Assembly (NCBI GenBank): GCA_947179485.1
Contig: OX359247.1
Coordinates: 36,928,801-36,992,800, forward strand
DNA: 64,000 nt
DNA from: Allacma fusca
Lineage: Eukaryota > Arthropoda > Collembola > Symphypleona > Sminthuridae
Direction: 5' to 3'
Position numbers and translations under genes: made by a program
Shown: positions 24,616-38,352 of the stretch, piece after piece
How the letters are laid out: every line of letters begins with the position of its first letter
Position numbering within the stretch: position 1 is the first letter of the stretch
Notes under the pieces: model-generated
Databases searched by the model: none
The model's input: the letters and a program-made list of their open reading frames with translations, nothing else
Told to the model about the DNA's origin: nothing

Positions 24616-27598
24616 TGTTTGTGTATGTGCTGAGAGTCAAGTCTCGCCTGCAATAAGGAGATTCGTGGATGCAGGTCTGTGAGGGAGCGTAGACATGGTC
24701 GAGTCTTTCTGCAGTACTTATATATCTATCTACATTTGTGTAGATTTTTTCCCTGCGAGATCACTTTATGCCACTGGCTTTCCTAGCTCTCCTTCAGTCA
24801 CATGAAACATTTTTACAAGCCACCATTCACGCAAAAATACTCTCGAGGGAAATTCTACCATAGTGAGCACCCAGCTTATGTTTTCAACCAGGCTATTCTT
24901 CTCCTTCCAATAATAATTATTGAAGGACAGCTAGCATTTTCAGTTTGCAACCCGCTAGTTCCCAAAAGTTCCGTGATAGTGGAGTTCCTGGCTTTAATTA
25001 CAATAGAGTAAATTTTATTGGAGCCGGTAACAATAGGTAGTAAATTTTTGGAAGTCAAAATTTTACATGGGATTGAAAACCCGAAGGTTGGAGTGACATA
25101 GCTTCAGTGTGGATATAAAGTGGGAGAGTGTATTCTCAAATGAGGTGTTATTATAATTAGATATGTGTGTTTTTGAAATTAAGGAAATTCATGGTTATGT
25201 TTCTCAAAAGTTTCCCTACACACTTTCGGCTTTTTAGTGCTAGTAGATTTCAGGAGTAAGGAAGTCTTCATTGTTCGACGGGAGTCTTGTTCAAAGTGAT
25301 TTTAGAAAATATTTTACCATTGAGTATTCTGTTCAGTGAATGTGTTTTGTCATGAATGGCTGAATGAGCGGCTGTTGTTGTTGTGCTAAAAATTTCCATG
25401 GGTGGATGATGAAGGCTGTGGCTCCTGCTATGAAGCAGCATCATTGAGGGTAGATCGAGAGCAGTGATTTGTGGATTTTTTCTCTTTTTTTTTATATACT
25501 TTGTTCTTCTCGCTCCCAGCTCTTGCCTCGTCTAGCTCTCTGGGAATGTATGTACACCCATGAACCCTTTTAGTTCACACAGTTCAAGTATTTACTTTTG
25601 ACCAACTGTACATACATATATCTACACTTCTTGAGCAGCACGTTGTTCCAAGTACACGAACTTGCCGTCTCTTGTACACTCTGTAAGGGGATCAAGGAAA
25701 ACCTTAACAATGTAAGTTGGGTAATTTTCAGTTGCTCCGTGCATTGTAGAGAGGGTGTGCTGGTAAATTATTATGTCTCTGAATAATGTTCAAGAGAGTA
25801 TAATTTATCAAGCCAGAACGCAGATATCTCAAAAAATTGTGCTAGCCTCCATTGTTATTACTGATGGAGTTTTCTCACTGTACATAATTATACATGGATG
25901 CTCTTTGCAAGTTTGTTATTTCCTCCCAACGAGTATTTCTGGATTGTTCTCAAGACTCATCCATCGAAAGAGAATCTGTAGTCTTGAGCGTACTCTACAG
26001 GTATACTATCTAATAGTATGAGCTGTTACTAATGATCCCTGGAATGTTAACAGACTTTAAAAATTACTCAGGCCACAGTCCTCTCACACAGTTCAACTTA
26101 TGAACAATGAACATATAGGAATTGAAACTATGGGTAATTATTCCCTAGAGCTCTGATAGTAGACGATTAAGCACCACGGCGTAGATACCGGTGTCTAGTG
26201 CATGAAGATAAATGTAATTACAAAATCGTTTTTTTTTATGTTACCTCCTGGAGAACGTGAGTGCATAAATAAATCCCAAGGTTTGACTTGATGCATTATT
26301 ACCACACATTGCAGTCCCAAGATTAAAGAACGTGTACTCACACTCCTCCATACACGTTCCTTTCCCATCTTAAAACAACATGAGTCCCAATGGACTTGCA
26401 ACTTTAATGACTCATCCTTGGGTTATATTACCCAGTTGCCAATTAGTAGACGACAAGCTTTATATCCCGCCGATCCAGTCAGTGTGCTGTAGGAAATGCA
26501 AGGTGTTCAAAACTAACTAACTAAGCCACAACATACTCAAAACTCCGCTTGCTGTTGATAATTTGTAATCGTGGAGCAATAAAAACTTCCCTACCAAATG
26601 GAAATAACTTGGCAGAGTCAGGCGTCATTGGGACCTGTCGCAAAAGTCCATGACGAGGTGCAATTTTCTGTATGTACCCAATTAGTAATAGATAGTAGAT
26701 AGATAGATACTTGTTTAATTTAGAAAGCCAATCTTAAGTTCCCCAGTTGGAAATGACACTTCTGGCTCTGGCAGTATTCTCTTTTTCTCTTGGGACTTTG
26801 TGCCTCTGTACATCTGACTTGTTCTCACTGAGTATCTACTTACATAAGATGTTGACAGTTAGGGAAGTTATTGGTTGAAAACAAGACTACTAGACTGGGA
26901 TTGTGACTAAACAATGACAAAATAGACTGTTTAGTAATTAGTACAAGGAGCAGTCAGAAGTTGATTATAAACGTGAATCATCCCTCACTCTGTACAGTCT
27001 ATTACACGCACACGTGTTTGCGGTCCCAATAATTCCGAGAATTTCCACATTATATAATTATTATTATTATTGGATGGTTGACACTCGGCTTTGAGAATCT
27101 ACGTAAGAGAGGCTCTTGGCACGGCCAACTTCACTATTTCAAGTCATATTTTCCTCGTGTGTGTATGTGTCTCGAGTGAGTAGCGTGATTAAAGACAGTC
27201 AGGATTCGAGACATAAAGGTCAAAGACTGTAATCTAATCTGTGAGACTGTGTGTGGCTGCTCTAATCATGTTTACCTGCTTCCCGGTAGTTTTACAAACA
27301 ATTTCAGTAAAACTACTGAGACTTGTTCTCAAAGCCGGAGCTACTATGTGCATAGGTTTGTAGTGGAAGGGGAAAAATACTAAAATCTTGTCTTTAATTG
27401 CTTCTTCCCACTCCCTTTAAACATTAGCTCAATAGCTAGTATAAGTTCAGTGCAAAATTCAGTTTTAATTCGGGTCTGACTTACAATACTCCCGTTGTAT
27501 CATTTTTCATTCAACTCTGAAACTTTATCTCATAGGTCTAATTTCAGCCTGACTACATAAGCTGTATGCTGTAGGTTCATAGGACTTTTGAAAATGTA

Positions 27599-27622
27599 AT
27601 ATTTTACTCAATATTTTACTCA
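27599..27622. repeat. 12-bp tandem duplication, two copies
   Basis: ATATTTTACTCA occurs twice in direct succession within the intron upstream of the first Ski coding exon. Confidence 0.8.
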
Positions 27623-28279
27623 CCATATAAAATGGGAGTCACATTTTTCTCAAGTAACACAGCCGGTTTCGGTTTAAATACCCCTCCCAGGAAGGCCCAG
27701 GATTTTGGTTCGTGATCTCTTTCTTACGCAAACTCTTTCCACCTCTCTTTTTTTCCTCTCAGGCCCTCACAACAATTTTCTTTAGGGGATATATTTTTCG
27801 ACTGTTGGTTTTCCCACGTGTTGTTGATATGATAGCACTGTAAAGAGAATCTTCCGTGTGTCTTGGTTCTGTGATGACCATCAATGGGAAAAATTGGTAG
27901 GGAATTGTGCAATTACTTGAAAAACGTGCTTATACATGTAAACATTATTGATTGGGAGGGAGTCCGGTATACATGCGACGGGATGGGAAAAGATACAAAA
28001 GCTGGGGCAAGAAAAATCAATACGAGTATACATTTAGGAAAGATATGTAGCTTGAGGCAGAACGCATAACTCTTAAACTGTACGTATGTATCTATGTATG
28101 TATGTAGATACATGTGGCTCCGAGCCCAAGGTAGGAAGTTGTCAAGTATCCAAATTGTATATACCTTGACCCAAAAATGAATTTAGGTAGAGTCAATGAC
28201 CAAAATTAATGATAATACTAGTTAAATAAGCAGTACTTCTAATTCTCATGACTCTCTCGTCCTATGATTTCAGAACCCA

Positions 28280-29317
28280 ATGGTGGTGGTCATAATGGAA
28301 GGTAAACATCACAGCCCTCACCTGAAGAAAGTCCTCAAGAGTTACCAGCTCACTGCCGCGAATACTTTGAGCGGTCCCAGCTCCGTCCTATCCCGGTTCA
28401 ACAACACCAGTGACAGTACGTCGAGTAGCTCCAGCAGTAGTAACAGCAGCTCACCCGCAGGAAACATTAGTAATGTGAACATTATGGAGAGACCGTACCA
28501 GGCGTCCATAATGATCAAGCCGGAGCCGGGAAATCTCAAGTCAGCTGATGAGTCTCCAGGCCCAGGTGATGGCCCATGCAGTGGTAGTTTACTTCATCAG
28601 CAATTAAAACTTAAGTCATTGGGAACGGTCTCAAGTCCCAAAGCCGCCACCACTCCCTTCTGTCCCGGCCCTGTCAAGAAGGAATTTCCAACGAGGGAAG
28701 ACTCCTCCCCGCCCTCCTCCATTCCCTCATCCTTCGTCCAAGTCCGACGAAGTAGTGGCGGGGCTGTGGAGATCTCCAGCAGAGGCAATCAAGGGGACAG
28801 TCAAATCCGAACCGCTTTCATTAACCGAAGTAAGAGCAGCCCCGGAAATAGTACAAGCGGAGTTGGTGGGGCACTGAGTCACTCCAACTCCATCGGTGGC
28901 AGTAATAACAGCTGTTCCAATCATTTACCGGCCGGTTCCGTGTCCGCCGCATCGTTGAAATCCCATTTAGTCAGTCATACGGCAAGTAGCAATGGAGTCG
29001 GACCCGGGTCAATGAAAATACCAAACAATTCAATCCATGGAGCTGCTTCCCTAAAATCCCCATCCGGAGGGATGGGACCCCGTGGGATCAACAACCATTC
29101 AGTATCTTCTCCACTTGTTGTCCGGGATCCCTTCTCGATCCCCCAACTTCCGCCACCAATCCTCAGCGCTCCAGATCAGTCCTGGACGGAGAAGAAGGAA
29201 ACGATCCTGGAAGGGGAATGTATCTCTTGCTTTGTGGTCGGAGGAGAGAAGAGACTCTGCTTCCCTCAAATTCTGACGTCAGTCCTGAGGGGATTTCAAC
29301 TACACCAGATTAACCAG
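28280..29317 (+). CDS. Ski/SnoN-family corepressor, first coding exon (residues 1-346)
   Basis: N-terminal part of a Ski/Sno nuclear corepressor, which binds Smads and recruits NCoR/HDAC complexes to repress TGF-beta/activin/BMP targets. The exon opens at a 3' splice site (CCTATGATTTCAG, ending 28273), six bases before the first ATG, and an in-frame TGA lies in the intron at 28265. A second ATG at 28295 (Met6) has a better context (A at -3, G at +4) and may be the real start. Residues 13-39 ([12 protein letters not shown]...[10 protein letters not shown]) align without gaps to the R-Smad-binding N-terminus of SKI. Residues 40-282 are Ser/Gly/Asn/Pro-rich and probably disordered, with SUMO-type motifs IKPE (Lys80) and VKKE (Lys133) and several SP sites. 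The DHD begins near residue 290 and includes [20 protein letters not shown]. The exon ends in phase 0 at a GTGAGC donor (29318). Reading on into the intron would add 24 codons before a stop. Confidence 0.96.
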
Positions 29318-32300
29318 GTGAGCATTTATCATTCACTTTTCCCTCCTGCAGCCGACACCTCATATCATCGAAAAAATCTCATATTTCCTTAGTTACTTAT
29401 CATATAGCTCTTATCACTCCCAGTAACCTGTGTACGAACGCAGACATTTCATGGGGCTTGTAGGTATTTAATTACACGTAACCACATGTAAATGTGTAGG
29501 CTCAGGTGTTGATTGAGTATGTATAATTAGCTATGCTTACATTTATTTCTTACATTGCTAAATAGCGTGAGGAGATAATTATAAATGATTATAATTAGAT
29601 GTACGGTATTTAAGTATAATACAATTATTACAATTTATTACAATCCATATGGTTCGGAGGGCACTGAACGAAATTGATATTTGCTCAATTACAGGTGTCC
29701 CAATAGTTATAATTGATTGTATTCTACTGTATGTACTGTATGCATGTATGTAATTACATAATAATTATTATACACACGCTCCCAGGATTCCAATATCTAT
29801 AGTTGATAAAGTCACTGGGTTGAAATTCAAATTGAGAGAATTGTAAAGTTATGGTTGAGTGGAGGGAACAAGCCATGCTTAATACTTTTCAAGCCCATGT
29901 GTATCTATATTTCCAGCTTTAGTTAGTTCAACATATTTGTTGAACCGTATCCGAGAATCAGTTTCGGCTTTGATCAATATGTTTGCACAAGAGTTTGAAT
30001 CTAGTACTTGGGAGTTTGTCGTTAGGAAATGAATCCAGACTGTTTTTCCTGGTATATTAATACAAGCTCCACAACAAACTGCATTAGGGGTTTTAAGTCG
30101 GATTAGTGTAAGCCCCAGTATTTATTATTCACAAAATAAAACATACAGTATGAGCATGTGATTAGCAGGAAAGTCAAAATTGCATGGGAAAAGTTTTTTG
30201 ATCTGGAAAGGATTATCAATTTTCTGTGCACATAAAAGTTATGGCACAGACAAAAAATTGTGAACGTTCCACAATGGACAAAAATTAGCACACCCTCCGT
30301 GCATTAATAATGGGAATTGCACTTGGGGCCGCTTCCAGACCTTGAACCCATCCGCTTGGACATAACCTTCCTCAACGGGTGACTTTCAAACTGCGCTTGC
30401 CTTTCCCCACTGCCAACAACATATTCTGAGAGCAACCTGGAGATAAGAGACATGGTTGGTTGGTTAGAGATACATGCAGATATTTATACACATTTGGTTG
30501 AAATAAATTTCATGTTCTAACCCACTCTATTTATACCTCCTTTGTACATCACACACAGTTAATTGTAATATGCACATGCATGTATGTATGTAATTATGTA
30601 TAGATACTTGTAAACACAGTTAGGCCAAAATTGTTTCTGACGTCCCATTGGAAAATATTTTATCCTGCTTTGCAAGCCCTTGTCTCGTCAAATCTATGTA
30701 ATTGAGTCAAGGTTGGCCGCATTCCAGTGCTTGACACTGTACTCACCCAAATCCGACATGGAATGTAGATATGTAATTATAAAGTTGGAACTGAAATAAG
30801 TGTAGGACAATTTATGAAACAACTATTTTTTTCCCTGAGGATTCCCAGTTAAAAAAATGTTCCAACATGTGAGATTCATTGCAGTTATGTCACATTGTTG
30901 TTCCGTGTTGGGATAGGTCCAGACCAATGAGAGTGCTTCTATCTATAAAGCCAAATTTCATTTTTACAATTGCTACCATACGATAAGTTTCACATTAATG
31001 TGATTAGGTTTTAATGAAGTAAGAAGCACTTCCAGGTATACGCTTCCCCTATCCTAAGATGCTTTTTACTTGATGGAAAATTTCCTCAAGGGAATAATGT
31101 TCCGGTGTGGTTATAGACATGTAGTTACTGAATTTAAATAGATATGTAGCTCAAAATATGATATGCATTTATATAGTTACAAACTCCGACTTTATACTTC
31201 AGTCCCATCCAAAATGGCAAAAGTTTTGTCAATATTTAATGAACATATGTCCCAATTTGGGTGGTGGTGGTGGTAAAGAAGCCTGTCAATGAACTTACAA
31301 ACCTCGGGTAGGAACCTTATCCTTGAAAACGGTCATGCTCCTTTTCGCTTTCGTCAGCATATACATATAACCACTATACTCACTCCGTTTTTGTAGAGTG
31401 GAAGGAAGTTACCCGCTTCCTCCCAATTTATGACTGTCATAATTGTGAGGGCAGTAAAACTGCACTCGTTCATCTTTTACTATTGAACCTCAAGCTCTCT
31501 CATGGGGAATATAATGCACTCCGAGTGCTTTGACTATTTACTATGTATGTATGTGTGCACTTGAATGAAAATAAACGGATCTTTACACTCTCCGGAGTTC
31601 GTTATCAATTGTCAACATATGAAAGAAAAAACATGTTATAGGAAATTACATGGAGCTCCGCATGGAGTTTACTGCTCCTTTCTCCTTTCAACAATTAAAT
31701 TAGAAGCCTGCCATTGAATCTACATTTAGTCCTGTATAAAGAGCCTTTTGTTTCCAAAATTCAGAAATGGCCAAGAAAAATAAATAACCTATGATTACAA
31801 GTGGAGTTTACTTCAGAAATGGTTGAGGCTAGGTGAGTGTGATGGATAATTGAATTCCGTGCTGCCATTTGGAAACCTTTCAGGGAAATGTACGAGAGCA
31901 AATACGGTTTCTAAACACACCTTTATAAAAACCGATGGAATTAAGTGTAGTTGTTTGAGGACGGCTTTGCATAATGAAAAGGAATATATTTTGAACGCAC
32001 AGCCCTCTATGATTTCCCCTTTTGCGAAGGAATTTCTTATGGAGGGATTTTAGGCAGCTGTAGGTCTGATTGTGTCTGTAGTCCATGTATAATAATTACC
32101 CCAGTAATGTCAAGTAGAAGCAAAGGAGAGTAAAATACGTACGTGCATGCTGAGACCTTGCATTCATATGTTGTATTTTAGTTAGGTTTGGAGGATTTAA
32201 GATCCCCTTTATTAAAATTTCAAAGGCGGTTGGACTGATGGCAGGGACTATATACCACTCCTGCCGGAGTGTAACTTTAATTTCTGTTATGCAAAGGAAG

Positions 32301-33904
32301 CTCTAACTTGCATGTTCCCATATGTAATTACATGGAAATAATTCTCAGTTCGTGGCTTAATCCAAATTCACGTAAATTAATGCTGGGGGAATGCGTAGCC
32401 AGTATGTATGGATAGTGTGCGGTGATTGGGGAGGCGGTCTCCTTTTTCACAAGGATAATTTGGAGTGGGAGCTGTAATGGGATTGTGGTATGTGTTCCTT
32501 ATGGTGAGAGATGAAGGATAATCAGACGTAAGAGAGACAGAGGAGGACGAAATAGTTATCAAAATTGCACAGAGTTCTCATTCGACCATCTTATTATTTC
32601 ATTGTTGTCTACATGACATTCCGGTTCGCATGTGGACGGCTCCAATGGCTCAGTGCATCAGAGACACATGTAATTGAGACTGGTTTTAGTGTATTGTCTG
32701 AGTGTATCTATTTACTAGTATCTACTTATATAGTATGCACTTGTGATGGGGACCTGCATCCCGTCGTCTGTCATCATCCGGTGGGATACTATCAACGTCT
32801 CATTGCGTGTTGTCTTAGGGAGGGGGAAACCTCTATGCAAAAATTGCATAGGACACCAAACTGGAATTAAATGCATGCAAGCCAACAGGTAGTATTGGAT
32901 TCTCTGATGGACATACGAGATATGCTCAGAAGAAGGAATCCCTCAAGATATAGGTCCCTAGAAGAAAGTATCCATAGATAATCACTTATAGTGTGAGTAG
33001 TATTGCGAGAGAGTCATTTCCTCATCATCACATGTGATCTTCAAGTATATGACTCGTAAAAATATTTTATCTTGTTATTTTTGAGAATCAAATGCATGTA
33101 GTATTGTTGGGGTGCAAGTTCATTATGGAATATTAGAAATAGCACTTGCTCTTTGTTAGAGAGGCAGCGTCATTACAGCACAAAATGTTTTTCCTCGTTC
33201 ATTTTATTTACACTAATAATGTTATATATGAGCATATACATACTTGTAGGTATATACGTTGAGGACGTGTCCACGTGCTTACTCTGTACCTACATGTGTA
33301 CATAAAATCCATATTTGTATTTGTCTATATATTCCATACGCTCACAAATGTCTAATAAATTGTACTTGGTTCGCCCTTCTGAAAAATCCAATCCACTTTT
33401 GTACATACGCGGAGAGACAAAAAAAATTAACTATTGGATTTTTAGTTGTGAAAAATTATATAACCTTGCGAACGGGTTTTATTTCTATTGTTTTATTACC
33501 ACTCCTTGCCAATGTTTTATGAGGACTTGGTGCATTGAGACTCACATACGTCCGTCCATAGTTTTACCCCCCTTTTGACAGTGATGATCATAACAATAAA
33601 GGTTGGAGCCTGTTAGTTTCCCACTGGGCCCAACTTACCCATTAAATGCAGTTCAACCTCATGCAATTTGATTTTAACTCCTTCTCATTGAGAGAGTCCG
33701 CCAAATAAAGATGAACATGACCGACATCTTGTTCGGCACTAAAAGATAGTTTTTTTTTCAAAATGCAACTTTAACTTTACTTTTTTTTTTGGTCATATAT
33801 AATATATGGAGTTGGACACTTTTAGTCAAAGTAAATTGTAAAATTGTAGGTATTTTTTCCTTGGTTCAAAGGGAGATGCAATACATATGTATGTACATAT
33901 GTCC

Positions 33905-33921
33905 GAGAGAGAGAGAGAGAG
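33905..33921. repeat. Short (GA)n microsatellite
   Basis: GA run of about 17 bp. Confidence 0.85.
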
Positions 33922-35075
33922 GGAAATGTGAAAAGTGCGAATAGATCGGGAGGAAAGTTTTACATCCCTAATTGTACTTGAGCCTTTGAAGTACACTATT
34001 ATTTGTTTTGAACGTGAATTTTATTAATGTCGGAATGGCTCATTGAAATCTATAATGAAGGGTAAAACTAAAAGTAGTAATAAAAGTTGGAATGGTATTT
34101 CGTATTTTGACTATAGTATAACCCCCCTTCAAAAGTATCTCTCTCCCTGTCTATGTATGTATGTAATTATGTATGTATGTATGTATATATCCCTCCAAAG
34201 TTATTACAGCGTCGGATTTATATTGTCATTTGTCTTTGACAGTGTCAGCACATAGGATTTGGCTCTAATGGAATTATTAAAAATTTCATGGTGTATACAT
34301 AAAAGTTTATGTAGGCTTTTGCATGACATAGAGACTGTCTTGATAATAAATTCCTACAAGATCGTATAACACATCTATAGAATAGGATACGAAGGATTTA
34401 TAGCAAACATTTTCGAAATTAAGTCTAGCCATATTTGAGAGTTGGGTTTTGGAAATGGGGATGATGTCAGGACTCTTCCGTAGTTAAAATCCTCCGTGTT
34501 GCTTGTAACAGCACATATTTATAGGTTGTATTATTACTTTCTCATTGCTCTCTCAGTGTAGTATTATAGACATGGACGAGTATTAATTCCCAAAGCAGTC
34601 AGTCAGACTTGAGATTGGACTTGCAGCTGTTTCGTACTTTTTATGGACCTCGCAGTAGTAAAGAGAATGTTTTTTTTTCCCTACAATTTTCTCCATTTAT
34701 GTGAGACTTGACGTTCAGACTTGGAGGGGTATGTAAGTATATGTAGATACATACAAGTCCTAAAGATTTTTAGCAGGGTTTATATATTAAGGTACTTTAT
34801 TTTAAAGGATATTCTGGTTCTGCACAGGGTTTCTGCAGAGTCCAATAAAGCTTCGAATAAATTATTGTCCTGGTCTTGTGTCGCACTACCGACATGTGCT
34901 TCATGAATGTATTCCACAAATCTTTTTTAGTGGACGGTATACCCCCTCTAAACTTTTATTTGCACATGTGATGTATTTTTTGAAATGTTTTTTTTTGACA
35001 GATTTTATGTTCTCTCGGTCCAGGAAATGAAATTTGCTGTGTGCAATTGATTTTTTATGGACAGTTCCTCTCCCC

Positions 35076-35076
<1 letters not shown>

Positions 35077-35114
<38 letters not shown>
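35077..35114. repeat. (TC)19 microsatellite
   Basis: Perfect TC run of 38 bp. On the minus strand it produces Arg/Glu-run translations that are not genes. Confidence 0.95.
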
Positions 35115-35119
<5 letters not shown>

Positions 35120-38100
35120 GTGTCCTGTTTTGTATTTTTTCATAAACTTTTGATACTAAAGCTTGTGTCACTTCCTCGCTCTTCATTACAATCTGTACAG
35201 TGCCCATAAGTGCACAGAACATACATGTATGTATGGGATTGTACATGAGTGAATGCATATCTGAATGGTTTCCACGTGCTTGGGCAATTTTCCCCTGTAA
35301 ATTGTTTTCTCCAAATAGATTCTCATGTGGAAATTAACTTGGCAATTTATTTTTAACTTCTGTCATCCAATCCTGGGCTTCATGGTCGGAGTATAAAATT
35401 TTATCAGGACTTCCTCCTCCCCAGAATTACCTGTGGAAGATAGGCTTCCCATTGGGTTTATGGACACCACAATGATAAAGTTCACTCATGGTGGCATCAG
35501 CAAATCTGAGCATACAGACGTCAATGGAATATATTCATTTGTTACTCGTGGAGCTTCTAACGTCTGGCAAAGCCCTAATAATTTCCCTCATGCTCCCCTA
35601 ATAATTTCCGTGTCCTGTTTCTCTTTTAATGGATTTTAATTAAAGGAACAATTTAATTTTCCAGTGGGAATTCGCTGAATTTTGTTTGTTTCAAACTATC
35701 AAACAAAAGAGTTTCTAGATGTCCACTATTTGCTGTGGCTCAGATGATTGTATTCAAATTATAAAATATTGTCTGGATTGGCCGACTAAAAGCTCCGAGC
35801 TGCATTTATCTCTCCAGCCGGAAGTGTTAGTCTTATTTATTATTTAAAAAAAAAAAGGGAAATTATTTTCGTTTACTTTACAAATGCACACGCCAAATTA
35901 GGAGAATGTTTACATTTACGTGAAAATGTGTGGTTGAAATTTGTCGGAGGTTAACATTGACTGCATGTGCATACCAGAGTGAGGCTATTCATAGTCAAGT
36001 TTACTATAGAAGACTGGAGGAGGCTCTTGCAGAGGCGGATATTTAGGTGACTGTGAAGAAATAGAAGAAAGTTTGCAGTTCGTTGAGGGTTCAAGGCTAT
36101 GCTCGTATTGATTTTATTCCTGACTTTTACCCACTCCACTACTAATCACACACATGGGACTACACACATGCATATTTACCCATGTATTCAGACGTAAATG
36201 CATAATTCGACTTGAGAACTACCACGGACTTGATCCGTTCTACGACTCCCGGTATATTCACGTTCCCGTAACTAGTATTTAGTAGTACTTAGATATATAC
36301 GACATAAGACTCCTTAATGCAACCGACAGTACTCAAGTACTGTATTCTATACATAAATGAAATCAGGCTTCTGTATTACGAAGCACGGGCCCACTACAAC
36401 CCAAGCGTACATTTTGTATATGCTTAAAAGTATATCCATGGACCACTGAAATCCCCAGCAATAACCTACCTCTATGTAACTTCCACATCACCTTACTGCC
36501 CTCCCAACCTCCATGTAATAACTGTTGTCGGGTTAGTCGGGACGCCAGAAATGTCAAGGGAGTTCATGAAAAAAAAATGTAAAAAATATACGAGGGAGGA
36601 ATTCCTACCTTGTGAGTATCAGTGAGTAGTACTGTAGATATCTACATATGTGCACAGGAAAGGCTGAAATAATTTCCATGAAATGTATAAATATAGTTTC
36701 AGGTAGTCTATATAAGTACTAGATACTATACACACGCCAATTTATCATCAAGTGAATTGTAGGAGCCTGTTTCCACTACCATGTTACTACTATCTATGTG
36801 TGGGCTTGGTTAGTACAAAAAAAAAACCCTGGATTTGTTTTGTATATATACAGTTTAGGGTAAATTCAAAGGAAATTATTCCTGAATGACGGGAGTGGAA
36901 ACTGCATTTATTGTCCTCACAAGGGAAGAATAGTAGTCCCTAGCAAAGATACGATTTCATAATTGAAAGAGTCCTCTCTACTACAAAATACGGACTTTAT
37001 AATCATATGAAAAGTAAAATGGGAAGTAAATTGTGGCAAATCAAGTCAAGTCAATTTAAGCAGAGTCATGAACCTCCCCACTCATACATAATTGGGAATG
37101 CTCTATCCCGACTCATGAAGTTCATTTGTTGGAATTGTTGCGAAATACAAAACACGGCATGGAGCCTCGTCTCTTTTATGACGATGGAAATTTGCGAGAT
37201 GTGTCGTAACTTCTCAACTTTCGAGGGGATTTTCCTCTAACAATTAGACCCGGATTTCATTATCCTCCTCCCAAATATGTAGTCCCAGCTTTTGTATACC
37301 ATACCTGTCCGCCAGGTTTTCCTTGAGGAACAACGACCCAATTTCAAAAGCCAGTGTTGGATTCAAATAAGGCCCCATACAATACTTTGACTTTAAATAG
37401 GGAATCGCAGTGTCACATGGAGCATGAAGCCAGGCATCATAGAAGCTCCAAGACTGGAATGACACTGAAACTACCTTTTCAAAAGATAGGAAAAGTTCCC
37501 ATTAGCCAAGTGCTGTTATTATTTTGATTGTGCACAATTTTTAGCACACAAACATTCCAACATACCTTGTTGTAGAGTCAGTGATACATGTGCTGTTTAT
37601 CCTTGAATCCTCACGACGTCATGGGCAACTGTAGAGGATGAACGACCTATCGATCTTCAGCTGTCTTGTTGGTGTGTATATATACCTTGGGAGTATTTAT
37701 GTATATATAAGTAGATATATATATATGTTTGTATAATTATATAAAATTAATTATGTACACTCACATTTTAATTTAGGAAAATTTTAGCCCGACCAGCAGT
37801 ATCAAGAGACTGCGTAGTCTGTAGTCATTGAAGGAAATATATTCTCTCAATGAAATGTTGAACCATGCTCAAAAATTTGCTCATCAAGGTTATTTAATAC
37901 TAATGAAGCTACTATTGGGAGGAGTGTGTAGTCATTTGTACTATAGCGTCGTAGATTAATTATACCTAACTTGAGGGTACATATCCAGGGACTTAAGAGA
38001 TGACAATTTAATGAATTTATCCCTGTCGCCTAGTTCTTGAATATTAATAGTTCGGTGGAGATAGGACTAGTTGTCCTCGACAATCCTGCAGTGCACTCAG

Positions 38101-38320
38101 AGTGTCAGTTGCATATAAGGAGCAGTCTGTGGAATCATGCTTGGAAGTTGCAGTAATTTGTTAAAAAAAAACTACATGAATGCATCTCCTGCAGAAACTC
38201 AGATTACGTTATACATATGTGACTCACTCAGGGCTATATAGACACGGGGTGGATTATAGGTGCCAATTGTGGATTTGTACATATGTGCCACAGAAGCTGT
38301 TGTTCTTGGGTGTGTGCAGT

Positions 38321-38352
38321 GCATGCATGCATGCATGCATCCATGCATGCAT
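38321..38352. repeat. (GCAT)n self-complementary tetranucleotide repeat
   Basis: Five perfect GCAT units followed, after one extra C, by further CATG units. Because GCATGC is palindromic, the tract can fold on itself. Confidence 0.9.

Larger units (their letters stand above)
17923..28273. other. Upstream flank or 5' intron of the Ski-family gene, no gene recognised
   Basis: Repeat-rich AT-rich DNA. The 3' splice site at 28273 shows that at least the right end of this stretch is intron. The upstream exon or exons and the promoter were not located; they may lie here or outside the window. A frame of 147 codons at 21522-21965 is built largely on a (GTA)n repeat and an A-run and is not called. 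Confidence 0.6.

Noticed and set aside
28342..28924. Minus-strand and alternate-frame ORFs over the first Ski exon
   Set aside because: They are shadows of a Ser-rich, GC-rich coding exon whose plus-strand product is clearly recognised.
34901..35258. Minus-strand frames with Arg-Glu repeats
   Set aside because: The repeat is the translation of the (TC)19 microsatellite at 35077-35114.
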